From NCBI GenBank assembly GCA_963742105.1, contig CAVUKN010000002.1, positions 186,001 to 250,000 of the forward strand: 64,000 nt of DNA. Reading direction: 5' to 3'. A program made the translations under genes and the position numbers. Source of the DNA: Gp6-AA40 sp963742105. GTDB lineage: Bacteria > Acidobacteriota > Vicinamibacteria > Vicinamibacterales > UBA2999. Numbering within the stretch: position 1 is the stretch's first letter; the number at the start of each line of letters is the position of its first letter. This document shows positions 43,388 to 52,458 of this stretch, one piece after another. The notes beneath the pieces were generated by a model that made no database searches, was not told where the DNA came from, and saw only the letters and a program-made list of their open reading frames with translations.

Positions 43388-46198
43388 CTATAAGGTGCCC
43401 ACGTCCCGAGCCGTCGCGAGCTGCAGGAGAACTTCCGGATCGACGGGCTTCACCAGATGCTGGTCGAAGCCGGCAGCGGCGCTGCGGGCGCGATCGGGCT
43501 CCTGCCCCCATCCGGTGACGGCGATGATGGCGATGCCACCGCCCCACTCCGCGGCCCGCAATTGCTGACACACCTCGTAGCCGCTCACATCGGGCAGCCC
43601 GATATCCAGCAGCACGAGTTCCGGGCGAAAACGCTCGGCTTCCTGCACGGCCGCGGCGCCGGAGTACGCAGTCCGCACCTCGCACCCCTCTTCGGCCAGC
43701 AGCATCGCGTGAGTATCGGCAACGTCGATGTTGTCGTCCACGACCAATACGCGGCGACGGGCCCGCCCCACGGTCTCATGACTACTCACTGGCCGCGCCA
43801 ACGTGCTCGCGGCGTCGGCCAGCGGCAGCCGCAGCGTGAATGACGACCCCCGGCCGACGCCTTCGCTCTCGGCCACGATCGTCCCGCTGTGCAGTGACAC
43901 GAGCCGCTCGGCGAGCGACAGGCCGATGCCCATTCCCCCGGGAGCGTAGACGCGCGCGGCGTCGGCTTGAGTGAACAGCTCGAAGATGTGCGGAAGCATG
44001 TCGGGCGCGATGCCGATGCCCTCGTCGCGGACGACGACGGCGGCGGCGTTGCCGTCGCGTTCGAGGCGAACGTGAATCTCGGCGCCGGCATCGCTGTATT
44101 TCGCGGCGTTGTTGATCAGGTTTCCCAACACCTGCACCAGCCTCGCATCGTCGCCGTCGACGACCAGGCCGGCGTCGCGTTCGTCCACGACCACCCGCTG
44201 GGTCCGCTGGGTAATCACGGCGAGGTTGATCTCGATTGCCGCGTCGATGACGGTGCGGAGCGTGACCGGTTGACGCTGCAGCGTCAGCTTGCCGCGTGAC
44301 AACCGGGAGACGTCGAGCAGGTCGTCGAGCAGCCGGGCCATGTGGGTCACCTGGCGGTCGATGACATCCCGGCATTTCAACACGAGCGGATCGGCGGTGG
44401 GCCGTGTCCGCAGCAGGGCGGTCGACGTGCGAATGGGGGCGAGGGGGTTTCGCAGTTCGTGGGCGAGCATGGCCAGAAATTCGTCCTTGCGACGATCGCC
44501 TTCCACGAGCGCCGACTCAGCGGCTTTGCGGGCGCTGATGTCCTGGACGATCGAAATGAAGTAATCACCCTGTTCCTGCTCGTCACGTGCGAGCGCGACC
44601 GTCAACGTGACCCAGACGCTAGTACCGTCCCGGCGAAGATAGCGCTTGTCCATCGAATAACTGGCGCGCGTGCCTGCCAGGACGTCGTGGGCAAATTGGA
44701 GATCCGCCTGGAGATCCTCGGGGTGGGTGATGTCCTGAAACGTTCGCGCCAGCAATTCGTCGCGCGAGTAACCGACGATGTCGCACAGGCGGTCGTTGAC
44801 ACGCAGCCACCGTCCATCCAGGGCGACATGGGCGATGCCGACCGCAGCGTTCTCGAACGTCACCCGGAACCGCCGATCGATGGTCTGCAGCGTGGCTTCC
44901 GCGGCGCGGCGGTCGGTGACGTCCTGGATGACGGCCACGAATCCGGTGACCGTCCCTTCGTCATCCCGTTGCGGCACGTACGTGCACTGCACCCAGCGCG
45001 TGCCGTACAGGTACTGCAGTGGCTGCTCGAACTCCACCCGCTCACCCGCCAATGCCCGCTCCACGTACACACGAAGCGTGTCGTAGGCCTGGTCCCCGAC
45101 CACCTCGCGGATCTGACGGCCGATCAGCTCCATCGGTTGAGCGTTGAACCGCGCCGCATACGGGGCGTTCACGAACGTGTAACACGCGTTCCGATCGCAG
45201 TGCACCAGCAGGACGGGGGCGTGATCGGTCACGAAATGGAGATGGTCGCGGACGCGGCGTTGCGCCTCTTCGGCGCGGGCGCGCTCAACGCTGCTCCAGA
45301 TCCGCTCGGCGACCAACTGGAGCAGTTCGACGTCACTGCGGGTCCAGTGGCGCGGCGCATGGTGACTGGCCCAGAAATTCGCGACCCATTCTCCTTCGCG
45401 GTGCAGTGGCACGGTCAGGTGCGCGCGGACCTGGATTGGGGCGTAGACCGTGGGAAATCGCGCCGCCGTTCGCGGATCAATGGCGAGATCGTCAGAGGCC
45501 ACCGACTCCCCGGCGTTTCCCTCGCCGATCCAGTAGCCGTCGCGGTCGTCGAGCCGGTAGACGCCGGCCAGCGACGGCAGCTCGCGGTGGAAGTCGCTGA
45601 CGACGGCAATCTGATTGCGGCTGGCGTCCACAAGCGCGAACCCACAGCGCGACACTCCCAGGTGATCGGCCACGAGCTGCCCCACCCGGCCGATGAGGAG
45701 ATCGCTCGGTATACCGGTCGCGCCGAGGTCGCTGATCTGGACAAGCAGCTGCTGCACGCGTTCACGCTCGCGGAGCAGGTGCTCCTGGTGTGCGAGCGTG
45801 ATCTCGGCCCGCTTGCGTTCGGAGATGTCCAGCACCGACCCGACCCATCCGACTACCCGGCCGGACTCGTCCGTTTCCGGTACGGCAACGACGTGAATCC
45901 ATGTCTTGCCGGTTCGGACGTACTCGACTTCCGCCTCGTATTCCACGCGCTCGCCGCTCAGCACCCGGTCGATATACGGGTGGACAGCCGTGAGGCCTGG
46001 CTCACCCAGCACCTCCTGCAGCGTCCGGCCCACGATGTCGTGGACGGGGGCCCCGACCAGCCGGGCATACGCAGCATTGACGGAGAGATACCGCAGATCG
46101 ACGGTGCAGCGGATGAGACCGGTGACGGCCGCATCGAGAAACCGTTGCAGCGTGCGATCTGGACCTCCGGGCGCGTGGTCACCGCTCATCAGCGCCAC
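43388..46198 (-). CDS. Hybrid sensor histidine kinase: PAS-GAF-PAS-PAS-HisKA-HATPase-REC
   Basis: A 936-residue soluble kinase with no transmembrane segment. PAS 1 (~15-135), a GAF domain (~145-310), PAS 2 (~320-435) and PAS 3 (~440-560) precede HisKA with phospho-His ~579 in MLAHELRNPLAPI. The ATPase part follows (NLINNAAKYSD N box, DEGIGI, GGMGIGLSLAERL). A C-terminal receiver follows, with the acidic pair in VLVVDDN (~815), phospho-Asp ~863 in LVLLDIGLPD and Lys in HLVKPVD. It begins MALMSGDHAPGG. No cognate output regulator is adjacent, so phosphotransfer to a distant partner is likely. Confidence 0.95.
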   Translation of the reverse strand: MALMSGDHAPGGPDRTLQRFLDAAVTGLIRCTVDLRYLSVNAAYARLVGAPVHDIVGRTLQEVLGEPGLTAVHPYIDRVLSGERVEYEAEVEYVRTGKTWIHVVAVPETDESGRVVGWVGSVLDISERKRAEITLAHQEHLLRERERVQQLLVQISDLGATGIPSDLLIGRVGQLVADHLGVSRCGFALVDASRNQIAVVSDFHRELPSLAGVYRLDDRDGYWIGEGNAGESVASDDLAIDPRTAARFPTVYAPIQVRAHLTVPLHREGEWVANFWASHHAPRHWTRSDVELLQLVAERIWSSVERARAEEAQRRVRDHLHFVTDHAPVLLVHCDRNACYTFVNAPYAARFNAQPMELIGRQIREVVGDQAYDTLRVYVERALAGERVEFEQPLQYLYGTRWVQCTYVPQRDDEGTVTGFVAVIQDVTDRRAAEATLQTIDRRFRVTFENAAVGIAHVALDGRWLRVNDRLCDIVGYSRDELLARTFQDITHPEDLQADLQFAHDVLAGTRASYSMDKRYLRRDGTSVWVTLTVALARDEQEQGDYFISIVQDISARKAAESALVEGDRRKDEFLAMLAHELRNPLAPIRTSTALLRTRPTADPLVLKCRDVIDRQVTHMARLLDDLLDVSRLSRGKLTLQRQPVTLRTVIDAAIEINLAVITQRTQRVVVDERDAGLVVDGDDARLVQVLGNLINNAAKYSDAGAEIHVRLERDGNAAAVVVRDEGIGIAPDMLPHIFELFTQADAARVYAPGGMGIGLSLAERLVSLHSGTIVAESEGVGRGSSFTLRLPLADAASTLARPVSSHETVGRARRRVLVVDDNIDVADTHAMLLAEEGCEVRTAYSGAAAVQEAERFRPELVLLDIGLPDVSGYEVCQQLRAAEWGGGIAIIAVTGWGQEPDRARSAAAGFDQHLVKPVDPEVLLQLATARDVGTL

Positions 46199-46308
46199 GA
46201 TATTACACAGTCGAATCGAGACGAATCGCTCTGATGTGTGTGGCGTGCCGATTGCTCTGGCGATCTTGGATCAGCGCAGGTGCTGTCGGCAATCCATGAG
46301 GAGGACGA

Positions 46309-47067
46309 ATGGCAGAGCGATGGGACGAACGCGAACGCGCGTATCGGCGCGACGAGCGTGAATATCGCAATCGCGATTCCGGCGAGCGCGACCGAACCGA
46401 TCGCGCGGCGGACGAAGTGAAGTCCTGGTTCGGAGATGACGCCGCGTCGCAAAGACGACGGATGGACGAATATCGCGACGCCGGCCACGATCGCGACTGG
46501 AAGGAACGGGGCGCGCATTCCGCCGGGCGAACCTGGGACCGGGCGCGCGAGACGATGGCGGACATCACGGATCGCGACCGTGACGGACGCCGCGGCTTCG
46601 CGGAATGGAACGACGCCGACCGGCCGTCGGATCGATCGTCGTACGGGGCGGCGACCACCGGCCGCGGTGACTACTGGAATCGCGAACGCAGCTATCGAGA
46701 CGCTGGCACGTACGGCGCGCCAGGCACGCAGGGTCCGCACAGCGGGCGCGGCCCCCGCGGCTATACACGCGGTGACGAACGCATTCGCGAAGACGTGTGC
46801 GATCGATTGACCGACGATCCGCGAATCGACGCGAGCGACATCGACGTGCAGGTCCAGGGGGGCGAGGTCACGCTGAACGGCAGCGTTCGAACGCGGGACG
46901 AGAAGCGGTTCACCGAGGACGTCGTCGAGCGGATCAGCGGTGTCCGCGACGTCAATAACCACCTCAAGGTCAAACCGGCCGACGAGGTGATCGGAACGGC
47001 GCGCAGCGGTTCGTCGGTGCTCGGTCTCACCGATGCGCCACCGCCGCCGCCGGCCAGGTCCAAGTAA
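46309..47067 (+). CDS. BON-domain protein with highly charged N-terminus
   Basis: A 252-residue protein. The first ~150 residues are extremely rich in Arg, Asp, Glu and Gly (AERWDERERAYRRDEREYRN) and contain a SWFGDDAASQRRRMDE motif, which from memory also occurs in other BON proteins. Residues ~155-225 are the BON domain (REDVCDRLTDDPRIDASDID, VTLNGSVRTRDEKRFTEDV, ISGVRDVNNHLKV). BON domains bind phospholipid or similar ligands and are tied to envelope stress. It has no signal peptide. It is read opposite to the hybrid kinase across 110 bp. A stress role is inferred. Confidence 0.88.
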   Translation: MAERWDERERAYRRDEREYRNRDSGERDRTDRAADEVKSWFGDDAASQRRRMDEYRDAGHDRDWKERGAHSAGRTWDRARETMADITDRDRDGRRGFAEWNDADRPSDRSSYGAATTGRGDYWNRERSYRDAGTYGAPGTQGPHSGRGPRGYTRGDERIREDVCDRLTDDPRIDASDIDVQVQGGEVTLNGSVRTRDEKRFTEDVVERISGVRDVNNHLKVKPADEVIGTARSGSSVLGLTDAPPPPPARSK

Positions 47068-47304
47068 GAGACTGGCCAGGTCAGGTAAGCGACGTGTCGA
47101 TCGATCCGCCGGTGCGGGTCGGTCGACACGCCGCCGCGTCAGTCGCGCCGCGCGCGTCGTAACTGCCGCCTCTTCCGTGCTGGTTCCAAGCACCCGTACA
47201 CCATTTTTTTCCGGACGCGTTGTGCTAATCAGCGCGCGCTTCCGTCTAAGGGATCAATCGCCAGCTGGCACCGCGCGAACACTCTCGCAGAAAGCAGGTG
47301 CGTC

Positions 47305-47763
47305 ATGAAGCGAACCCCGATACTTTTGTGTACGGCCGGTGTCGTCGCCGCGTTGGCCGTGCTGACGTCCGAGGCGTGGGCACAGAACAGATCGAACGCC
47401 CAGGGCGGCCAGTCGCCGCGATTCGAAACCGACATCACTGTCCCGGGCACCATTTCCCAGGCGAAGCGGCCCGGTGTCCTGCTCGTCTCGTTCAGCACCC
47501 CGGTGGGCCTCCCGGGCGTGTCGCTCAGTCGAGGAGTCTACATGTTCAGGTACGTCGGCGAAGGTCGGAGCGCGATCCAGGTTCTCAATGCAGCGGGCAC
47601 CGTCAGCTACGGGCTGTTCGTCCCGACGACGATTCGCCGCAGCGGAGCGTTGAACGACGCCGCGGTGTGGCTGATCCCACCGGCGGCCGCGGGAAGCCCG
47701 CATCGCATCCACGCGCTGTTCGAACCCGGATCGTCGACCGGATCGGAGTTCGTGTATCAATAG
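47305..47763 (+). CDS. Small secreted protein, unknown function
   Basis: A 152-residue protein with signal MKRTPILLCTAGVVAALAVL and cleavage near EAWAQN. The mature part is beta-rich (PGVLLVSFSTPVGLPGVSLS, GVYMFRYVGEGRSAIQVLNA, VSYGLFVPTTIRR). It lacks Cys after the signal and has no catalytic motif. Similar short secreted proteins of this kind, with a 'GxYxFR' strand, occur in Acidobacteriota, but I know no name. AGCAGGT lies upstream of the ATG at 47305. It has a 237-bp upstream gap with no supported feature. Confidence 0.75.
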   Translation: MKRTPILLCTAGVVAALAVLTSEAWAQNRSNAQGGQSPRFETDITVPGTISQAKRPGVLLVSFSTPVGLPGVSLSRGVYMFRYVGEGRSAIQVLNAAGTVSYGLFVPTTIRRSGALNDAAVWLIPPAAAGSPHRIHALFEPGSSTGSEFVYQ

Positions 47764-48148
47764 GTGGATGAAACCGACCAGACGGACACGCGTTTGACAC
47801 CGGCGACGGGGCCTGACCAGTCAGCGCTCCGTACGCCGGGGGCGCGTCGGACCTGGTGTCCCCGCTGCGATCATCTCAACCTGCACGCGTGTCGAACGTA
47901 CGCTCGCCCGTTCAGGCGTGGCGTGCGCTCACACCTCGCTGATTCACACGACTTGGGGGAATCGACCGAGCGCGTCGTGCCGGATCCGTGTCGGTATCGT
48001 GTGCGTTTCGTATACAGCCGCGTTTGATGAGACGCGCGGCTCAACGTACACTGCGCCGACCATCACCAGTAGAACAACCTGCAGGATGCGCGACTCGATC
48101 GCGGGATGCCGCTGAACGTCCGCGTCCTTTTTCGACTCAGGCCAGACT
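47764..48148. other. 385-bp gap carrying only a promoter candidate
   Basis: No supported gene, repeat or RNA is seen between the secreted protein stop and the HTH gene start. The candidate promoter at 48024-48052 is the only signal I can point to. Confidence 0.5.
48024..48052 (+). promoter_or_regulatory. Possible sigma-70-type promoter for the HTH membrane gene
   Basis: TTGATG, a 17-base spacer and TACACT, about 97 bp before the TTG start at 48149. Both boxes match four to five of six consensus positions. Confidence 0.4.
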
Positions 48149-49120
48149 TTGGCATCACCATCTTTCGGCACCCGGCTCAAGGCGGAACGCGAGGGTCGCG
48201 GCTTCACGCTCGTCCAGATCGCTGACTCCACGAAAATTCCAGTCGCGCTGCTGCAAGGGCTCGAACGGAATGACCTCTCCCGCTGGCCGAAGGGGCTGTA
48301 CCGCCGCGCGTTCTTCCGCTCGTACGTGACCGCGCTCGGCCTGCGAGCGGAGCCACTGGTCCTCGAGTTCGCACGCCTGTTTCCGGACGATGTCGACGCG
48401 GTCGCCAATCCGAATGAATGCTCCCCGGCCGAAACGGAAGCGGCGGACGTTCCGCCACTCGCCCTCTCATGGGCGGGACCGCCGGCGAAACGTCACGTGC
48501 TGCATTCCGGCGTCATCGCCCTGACGGAAGTGGTCGCTGTGGCGGCCGTGGGGAGCGTCATTGCGTGGGTCGGCGGCGTGCGAGCCTTGGAGGCCATCGG
48601 AGCCGTGGCGCTGGTCTACTTGCCGGGGATACGGTTGGCGCGTGGAAGCAGTCGTTGGTTGCATCTCGGACGACGCGGCACGCCTATCCCCCGCCGCGTG
48701 ATCGCGACCGCGAAGCCACTGGCCGCGGTATCCACTCTCGAGTCGTCAGATCCGACAACCCAAAGTTCAGGAACGACTCTCGAACGCTGGCGTCCCGCAC
48801 TCGCCGGCGTCACCAGCGCAGCGAGCGTCGCGCGGCCGGTTGTCCAAAGGACCGGTCGGCTCCTGCACATGGGCGCGAGCGCGACCGGTCGCGTGTCGAA
48901 GCGCGGCGTCAACGCGACGAGTGCCTTGCTGATACGCGGTGGCCGGGCTGCAGGCGTGTACTGTGCGATCGCTGGGCGTGCCACACGGCGAGTCTCGGCG
49001 CGCGCGTTCGCCGTGGCCAGCTACGCGTTCTGGAAGGGCGTCCGGTCGGCGGCTGAACACGCAGAACTGCTGGCGAGCCGACAGCTGAATCGCAGGGTAG
49101 TTGATCCGCCGGCGGATTGA
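48149..49120 (+). CDS. HTH (RodZ-type) regulator-like membrane protein
   Basis: A 323-residue protein. The first ~75 residues are a helix-turn-helix of the RodZ/HTH_25 kind (FGTRLKAEREGRGFTLVQIA, STKIPVALLQGLERNDLSRW). After a short linker two hydrophobic helices follow (~120-165, GVIALTEVVAVAAVGSVIAW and LEAIGAVALVYLPGIRLA) and then an Arg/Ala/Ser-rich tail with weakly amphipathic helices. It starts at a TTG (48149); in-frame ATG upstream is blocked by a stop. The HTH may bind membrane or cytoskeletal partners rather than DNA, as in RodZ. The tail is not recognised. Confidence 0.75.
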   Translation: MASPSFGTRLKAEREGRGFTLVQIADSTKIPVALLQGLERNDLSRWPKGLYRRAFFRSYVTALGLRAEPLVLEFARLFPDDVDAVANPNECSPAETEAADVPPLALSWAGPPAKRHVLHSGVIALTEVVAVAAVGSVIAWVGGVRALEAIGAVALVYLPGIRLARGSSRWLHLGRRGTPIPRRVIATAKPLAAVSTLESSDPTTQSSGTTLERWRPALAGVTSAASVARPVVQRTGRLLHMGASATGRVSKRGVNATSALLIRGGRAAGVYCAIAGRATRRVSARAFAVASYAFWKGVRSAAEHAELLASRQLNRRVVDPPAD

Positions 49121-49262
49121 TTACGAGGAGACGCGCCGACAGCTGGTTCACGAAGTCGCCAGGATGGATCGGCCCCGTCGCGACCCGCCCTAACGGGTCG
49201 GCGCCCGTTCGGTTAACCTCGGCATCATGCCACCGGCCACCGGCTGCCATAGACTGTCCCCG

Positions 49263-50000
49263 ATGACTCGTTGGACGGTTCTCGCGCTGCTCGTCGCCTC
49301 GGTCGCACTGCTCATTCCCGGACTGTTCCTGCCCGTCCTGACGATCCGAGGAGTGCTGACGCGGGACGGCATCGCGCAGATGGCGCCGACACTGCTCGAG
49401 CGCGGCCTCGACGACGGCACGGTGGCAGCGCTGCGCGCGATGATGAATCCGACGATTGTCGGGCTGCTCGACGTCACCGGCGGAGATCTGCGCCAGACGA
49501 TCATCGAGAGAGTGACGCCGGCATTGACCGCCTCGCTGCAGAAGAACGTCGGCGAGGTCGAAGTGTTTCAGCAGACGCGCAGCATCGTCGGATCGGTGCG
49601 GCGGCTGTATGAGGTCGGCAGTCCCGTGCCGGCAACCCTGATCCTGCTGTTCAGCGTGGTCGTGCCGTTCGTCAAGACGCTGCTGGTGGGATGGGCGATG
49701 TTTGCGGCGAGAGGGATTCAGCGCCAGCGCACGCTCGCCTTCGTCGAAGTGATCGCCAAGTGGTCGATGGCCGACGTCTTCGTGGTCGCGCTGTTCATCG
49801 CCTACCTGGCGGCGATGGCCAGCCAGAGCGCACCCGCCGCCGGACCGCCCGTCGTCGCCTTCAGCGCGCACTTCGGCGCCGGCTTCTACTGGTTCGCGGG
49901 GTATTGCCTGTTCTCGCTGGCGACCCAGCAACTGACGGCGCGTGTCCTCGCGCCGCGCGCGCCTGTGCATGGGACCGACATCGTGGAGCGGCGCGCCTGA
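49263..50000 (+). CDS. PqiA-like (paraquat-inducible protein A) membrane protein
   Basis: A 245-residue membrane protein from the ATG at 49263 (an upstream ATG at 49227 adds a short hydrophilic stretch). About four transmembrane helices are visible. The PqiA signatures are EVGSPVPATLILLFSVVVPF followed by VKTLL, and EVIAKWSMADVFVVALFIAY. The zinc-ribbon Cys of larger PqiA proteins are absent and only one PqiA half is present. A long soluble loop of ~95 residues (GLDDGTVAALRAMMNPTIVG) lies between helix 1 and helix 2. PqiA proteins take part in lipid transport with MCE partners (PqiB); none is nearby. Confidence 0.82.
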   Translation: MTRWTVLALLVASVALLIPGLFLPVLTIRGVLTRDGIAQMAPTLLERGLDDGTVAALRAMMNPTIVGLLDVTGGDLRQTIIERVTPALTASLQKNVGEVEVFQQTRSIVGSVRRLYEVGSPVPATLILLFSVVVPFVKTLLVGWAMFAARGIQRQRTLAFVEVIAKWSMADVFVVALFIAYLAAMASQSAPAAGPPVVAFSAHFGAGFYWFAGYCLFSLATQQLTARVLAPRAPVHGTDIVERRA

Positions 50001-50026
50001 AGGCGTCACTGCTGCTGCACGTTCGT

Positions 50027-50046
50027 GGCGGGCCTGAAGGCCCGCC
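50027..50046. terminator. Perfect 8-bp GC hairpin between convergent genes
   Basis: GGCGGGCC-TGAA-GGCCCGCC, 26 bp past the PqiA-like stop and 4 bp past the stop of the minus-strand gene at 50050. It fits a bidirectional terminator, though no T-run is present. Confidence 0.6.
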
Positions 50047-50049
50047 CTA

Positions 50050-50550
50050 CTACTGCATCCGCGTGGCCCGCACCTCGGACAATGGCACGTACTTCCCGTC
50101 CGGTCCTGCGAACTCGGCCAGCGCGGTGTAGCTGCGCGCCGCGACCTTCAGCGTCAGACGGATGGTGAGCGCCGACTGCGCGGTCGTGAACGTCCAGGTG
50201 TCGGCGCTGGGCTGCCCGTACGCGATCAGCGCGGTGCCAAGGCTGTCGATGGTATAGGCAGCGTACTGCTTCTGCGCCGCGATGTAGCTGAGCGTCCGCA
50301 TCTGACTGTACGAGCCCGTGGCACCCTTCGCCTCGCTGCGGCACACCACGTGACGATTGGCGAACCACTCGCAGTCCTCCGTACCCGACGCCTTGGTCGC
50401 CTGTGAAATCGGGGTTGCCTTCAGGTCGATCTCGACCTGCCAGCGGCCGACCATCGGCTGCAGTGCCTTCTGCTCCGTTGTCTGTGCCGTCGACGGGGAC
50501 GACAGCGTGAGGAGCACGGCGGCGATGATGGGAACAATCCGCGCGTTCAT
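50050..50550 (-). CDS. Secreted lipocalin-like/DUF1579-like protein
   Basis: A 166-residue exported protein (RIVPIIAAVLLTLSSPSTAQ). The mature part begins KALQPMVGRWQVEIDL, has DCEWFANRHVVCRSEA with two Cys that could pair, SYSQMRTLSYIAAQKQYAAY, and later YGQPSADTWTFTTAQSALTI. The 'GxW' opening and strand pattern resemble DUF1579 or lipocalin-like beta-barrels, from memory and by eye. The function is unknown. The gene runs head-to-head with the cytochrome gene across a 163-bp gap. Confidence 0.7.
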   Translation of the reverse strand: MNARIVPIIAAVLLTLSSPSTAQTTEQKALQPMVGRWQVEIDLKATPISQATKASGTEDCEWFANRHVVCRSEAKGATGSYSQMRTLSYIAAQKQYAAYTIDSLGTALIAYGQPSADTWTFTTAQSALTIRLTLKVAARSYTALAEFAGPDGKYVPLSEVRATRMQ

Positions 50551-50675
50551 GCGGCGAGGGTAACACGGACGCGCTTTGACATCGGCGCGGTCACCCTGGT
50601 CAAGTATTCCGGGACGGCCGCGGAGTTTCTCCTACGCAGTGAACCGATTCTCAAATGGTTGCGACGGCTTCCACC

Positions 50676-50681
50676 TATAAT
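50676..50681 (+). promoter_or_regulatory. Consensus -10 box before the cytochrome c gene
   Basis: A perfect TATAAT lies 33 bp before the ATG at 50714. The -35 region at the right distance (CAAATGG) is poor, so the promoter may depend on an activator or be extended. Confidence 0.4.
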
Positions 50682-50713
50682 CCAGCCTTCACAACATAAG
50701 GAGAACTCTCATT

Positions 50714-51343
50714 ATGCGAACCCGTGGAGTCGCTTTGGCCTGTACGGCCATGTTCGTCGTAACACTTGGATGGGTGCTGTCGGCAACCGATGGGAAAGAC
50801 AAGGACAAGGACGCCCTGAACCCTAACAAAGTAGAGCGCGCGCGAATCGAACAAGGATTGGCAATTACGCCAGTGCCGGTCGATCTCAGGGGGAGGGATT
50901 CGGATTTGGTCGGACTCGGAAGTTATCTCGTAAACGCGGTTGGCGGCTGCAATGATTGCCACACCTGGCCCAACTACGCACCCGGCGGCAATCCGTTCTT
51001 GGGACAGCCAAAGCAGGTGAATGTCACCCATTTCCTTGCGGGCGGCCGCGACTTTGAACTCGGCCCGCAGCTGACCATCCGGTCCCGCAATCTGACCATG
51101 GTTCCGGAATCGCATACCGTCGACCAGTTCGTAACGATGATCCGCACCGGCGTCGACCCGCATCCAACCATCCATCCCGGCATACCGCTACTTCTGGTGA
51201 TGCCGTGGCCGGTTTATCAGGACATGAGCGACCACGATCTTCAGGCGATATACGAATACCTCTCGGCGATCCCGAATACTGCCCGGTGTGCATCGGTCGG
51301 GCCGCTCAGCGGCACACAAAACGATCCGACCTGCGTTCCGTAG
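50714..51343 (+). CDS. Monoheme c-type cytochrome
   Basis: A 209-residue exported protein (signal TRGVALACTAMFVVTLGWVL) with a heme site C79-N-D-C82-H83 in GGCNDCHTWPNYAPGG. The likely axial Met is in LLLVMPWPVYQDMSDHDL, followed by a helix QAIYEYLSAIP as in class I cytochromes. The insert NVTHFLAGGRDFELGPQLTI between heme and Met is long. AGGAGA is upstream of the ATG. Two extra Cys (ARCASVG and DPTCVP) at the C-terminus may form a disulfide. Electron transfer in the periplasm is likely; the partner is unknown. Confidence 0.9.
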   Translation: MRTRGVALACTAMFVVTLGWVLSATDGKDKDKDALNPNKVERARIEQGLAITPVPVDLRGRDSDLVGLGSYLVNAVGGCNDCHTWPNYAPGGNPFLGQPKQVNVTHFLAGGRDFELGPQLTIRSRNLTMVPESHTVDQFVTMIRTGVDPHPTIHPGIPLLLVMPWPVYQDMSDHDLQAIYEYLSAIPNTARCASVGPLSGTQNDPTCVP

Positions 51344-51533
51344 CTCGGAACCACCGGCCCTCGACACTCGTCGACTGTCGGCTTCATGATGATCCGTCTC
51401 TTGGAGGCGGGTCTTTCCCAGACCGCCCCGCCCCTCCGCGCACGCTCGAAACGATCGGCAAGCCGCCTCGAAAACATCCGTTGGCTGTCTCTCACTCGCG
51501 GCACTCGGCGCTGTCGTGAGCTAGCATCCCGGG

Positions 51534-52451
51534 GTGTCCCGTCAACCTGTCATCGAGGTCAGCGGCATCCGCAAGGTCTACGGGCGGACGGTCGCGATCG
51601 ACGATGTGTCGTTCGAGGTTAACCAGGGCGAGATCTTCGGCCTAATCGGTCCGAACGGCGCCGGCAAGACGACGACGATGGAGTGCGTCGAAGGGCTGCG
51701 GCGGCCCGATCGCGGCCGGATTGCCGTGCTGTCGCTCGATCCCCGGCGCGAGGCGCGGGCGCTGCAGCAGCGCGTCGGCATCCAGCTTCAGCAGGCGCAG
51801 CTCCAGAAGCGGATTACCGTGGCCGAAGCCGTGGACCTGTGGGCGTCGCTGTACCGGCGACACGTCGATCCGATCGCCCTCCTCGAGCGCCTGGGCCTTG
51901 TGGACAAACGTCGCGCCTGGTTCATGACGCTGTCGGGCGGCCAGAAGCAGCGGCTCTTCATCGCGCTCGCCCTGATCCACGATCCCGACGTCGTGATGCT
52001 CGACGAGTTGACGACCGGTCTCGACCCGCAGGCACGGCTGGCCATCTGGGAAATGGTGCGCGCCATTCGTGAGCGCGGGAAGACCGTGTTGCTCACCACG
52101 CACCTGATGGAGGAAGCCCAGCGCCTCTGTGACCGCGTCGCCATCATCGACCGCGGCCGCGTCATCGACGTCGGCACGCCCGCCGCACTGGTGCGCACGC
52201 ACTGTCCCGAACAGACCGTCGTCGTGATCGCCGACGGGGACGCGGCGTCACATTTCCAGGCGATGCCGGACCTGGAATCCGTCGTCGTGAAGGATGGTCA
52301 GATCACGATTCGCAGCCGCCGCGGCAACCTCGTGACCGACGCCATCGCCTGCATCGCGGAACATCGTATCCGCGTCAGCGATTTCCGCACCGAGCTGCCG
52401 ACCCTCGAGGATGTGTTCCTGCGACTGACCGGCCGCTCGATCCGCGAGTGA
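51534..52451 (+). CDS. ABC exporter ATP-binding subunit
   Basis: A 305-residue ATPase of the drug/lipid exporter type. Walker A is GPNGAGKTTT (~39-47), the signature is LSGGQKQRLF, Walker B VVMLDELTTGLD, and the H-loop LLTTHLMEEAQ. The C-terminal ~90 residues (PEQTVVVIADGDAASHFQAM, then LPTLEDVFLRLTGRSIRE) are the domain common to CcmA/NatA-type exporters. It starts from a GTG at 51534. It is the first gene of an operon with the permease 7 bp downstream. The exported substrate is unknown. Confidence 0.95.
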   Translation: MSRQPVIEVSGIRKVYGRTVAIDDVSFEVNQGEIFGLIGPNGAGKTTTMECVEGLRRPDRGRIAVLSLDPRREARALQQRVGIQLQQAQLQKRITVAEAVDLWASLYRRHVDPIALLERLGLVDKRRAWFMTLSGGQKQRLFIALALIHDPDVVMLDELTTGLDPQARLAIWEMVRAIRERGKTVLLTTHLMEEAQRLCDRVAIIDRGRVIDVGTPAALVRTHCPEQTVVVIADGDAASHFQAMPDLESVVVKDGQITIRSRRGNLVTDAIACIAEHRIRVSDFRTELPTLEDVFLRLTGRSIRE

Positions 52452-52458
52452 GCGCATC

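Noticed and set aside
44342..46234. A 630-codon plus-strand open frame opposite the hybrid kinase
   Set aside because: Antisense shadow of the kinase codon pattern with no recognisable domain.
51990..52040. DELTTGLD in place of DEPTTGLD in the ABC ATPase
   Set aside because: This variant is common in exporters of this type and does not imply loss of function.
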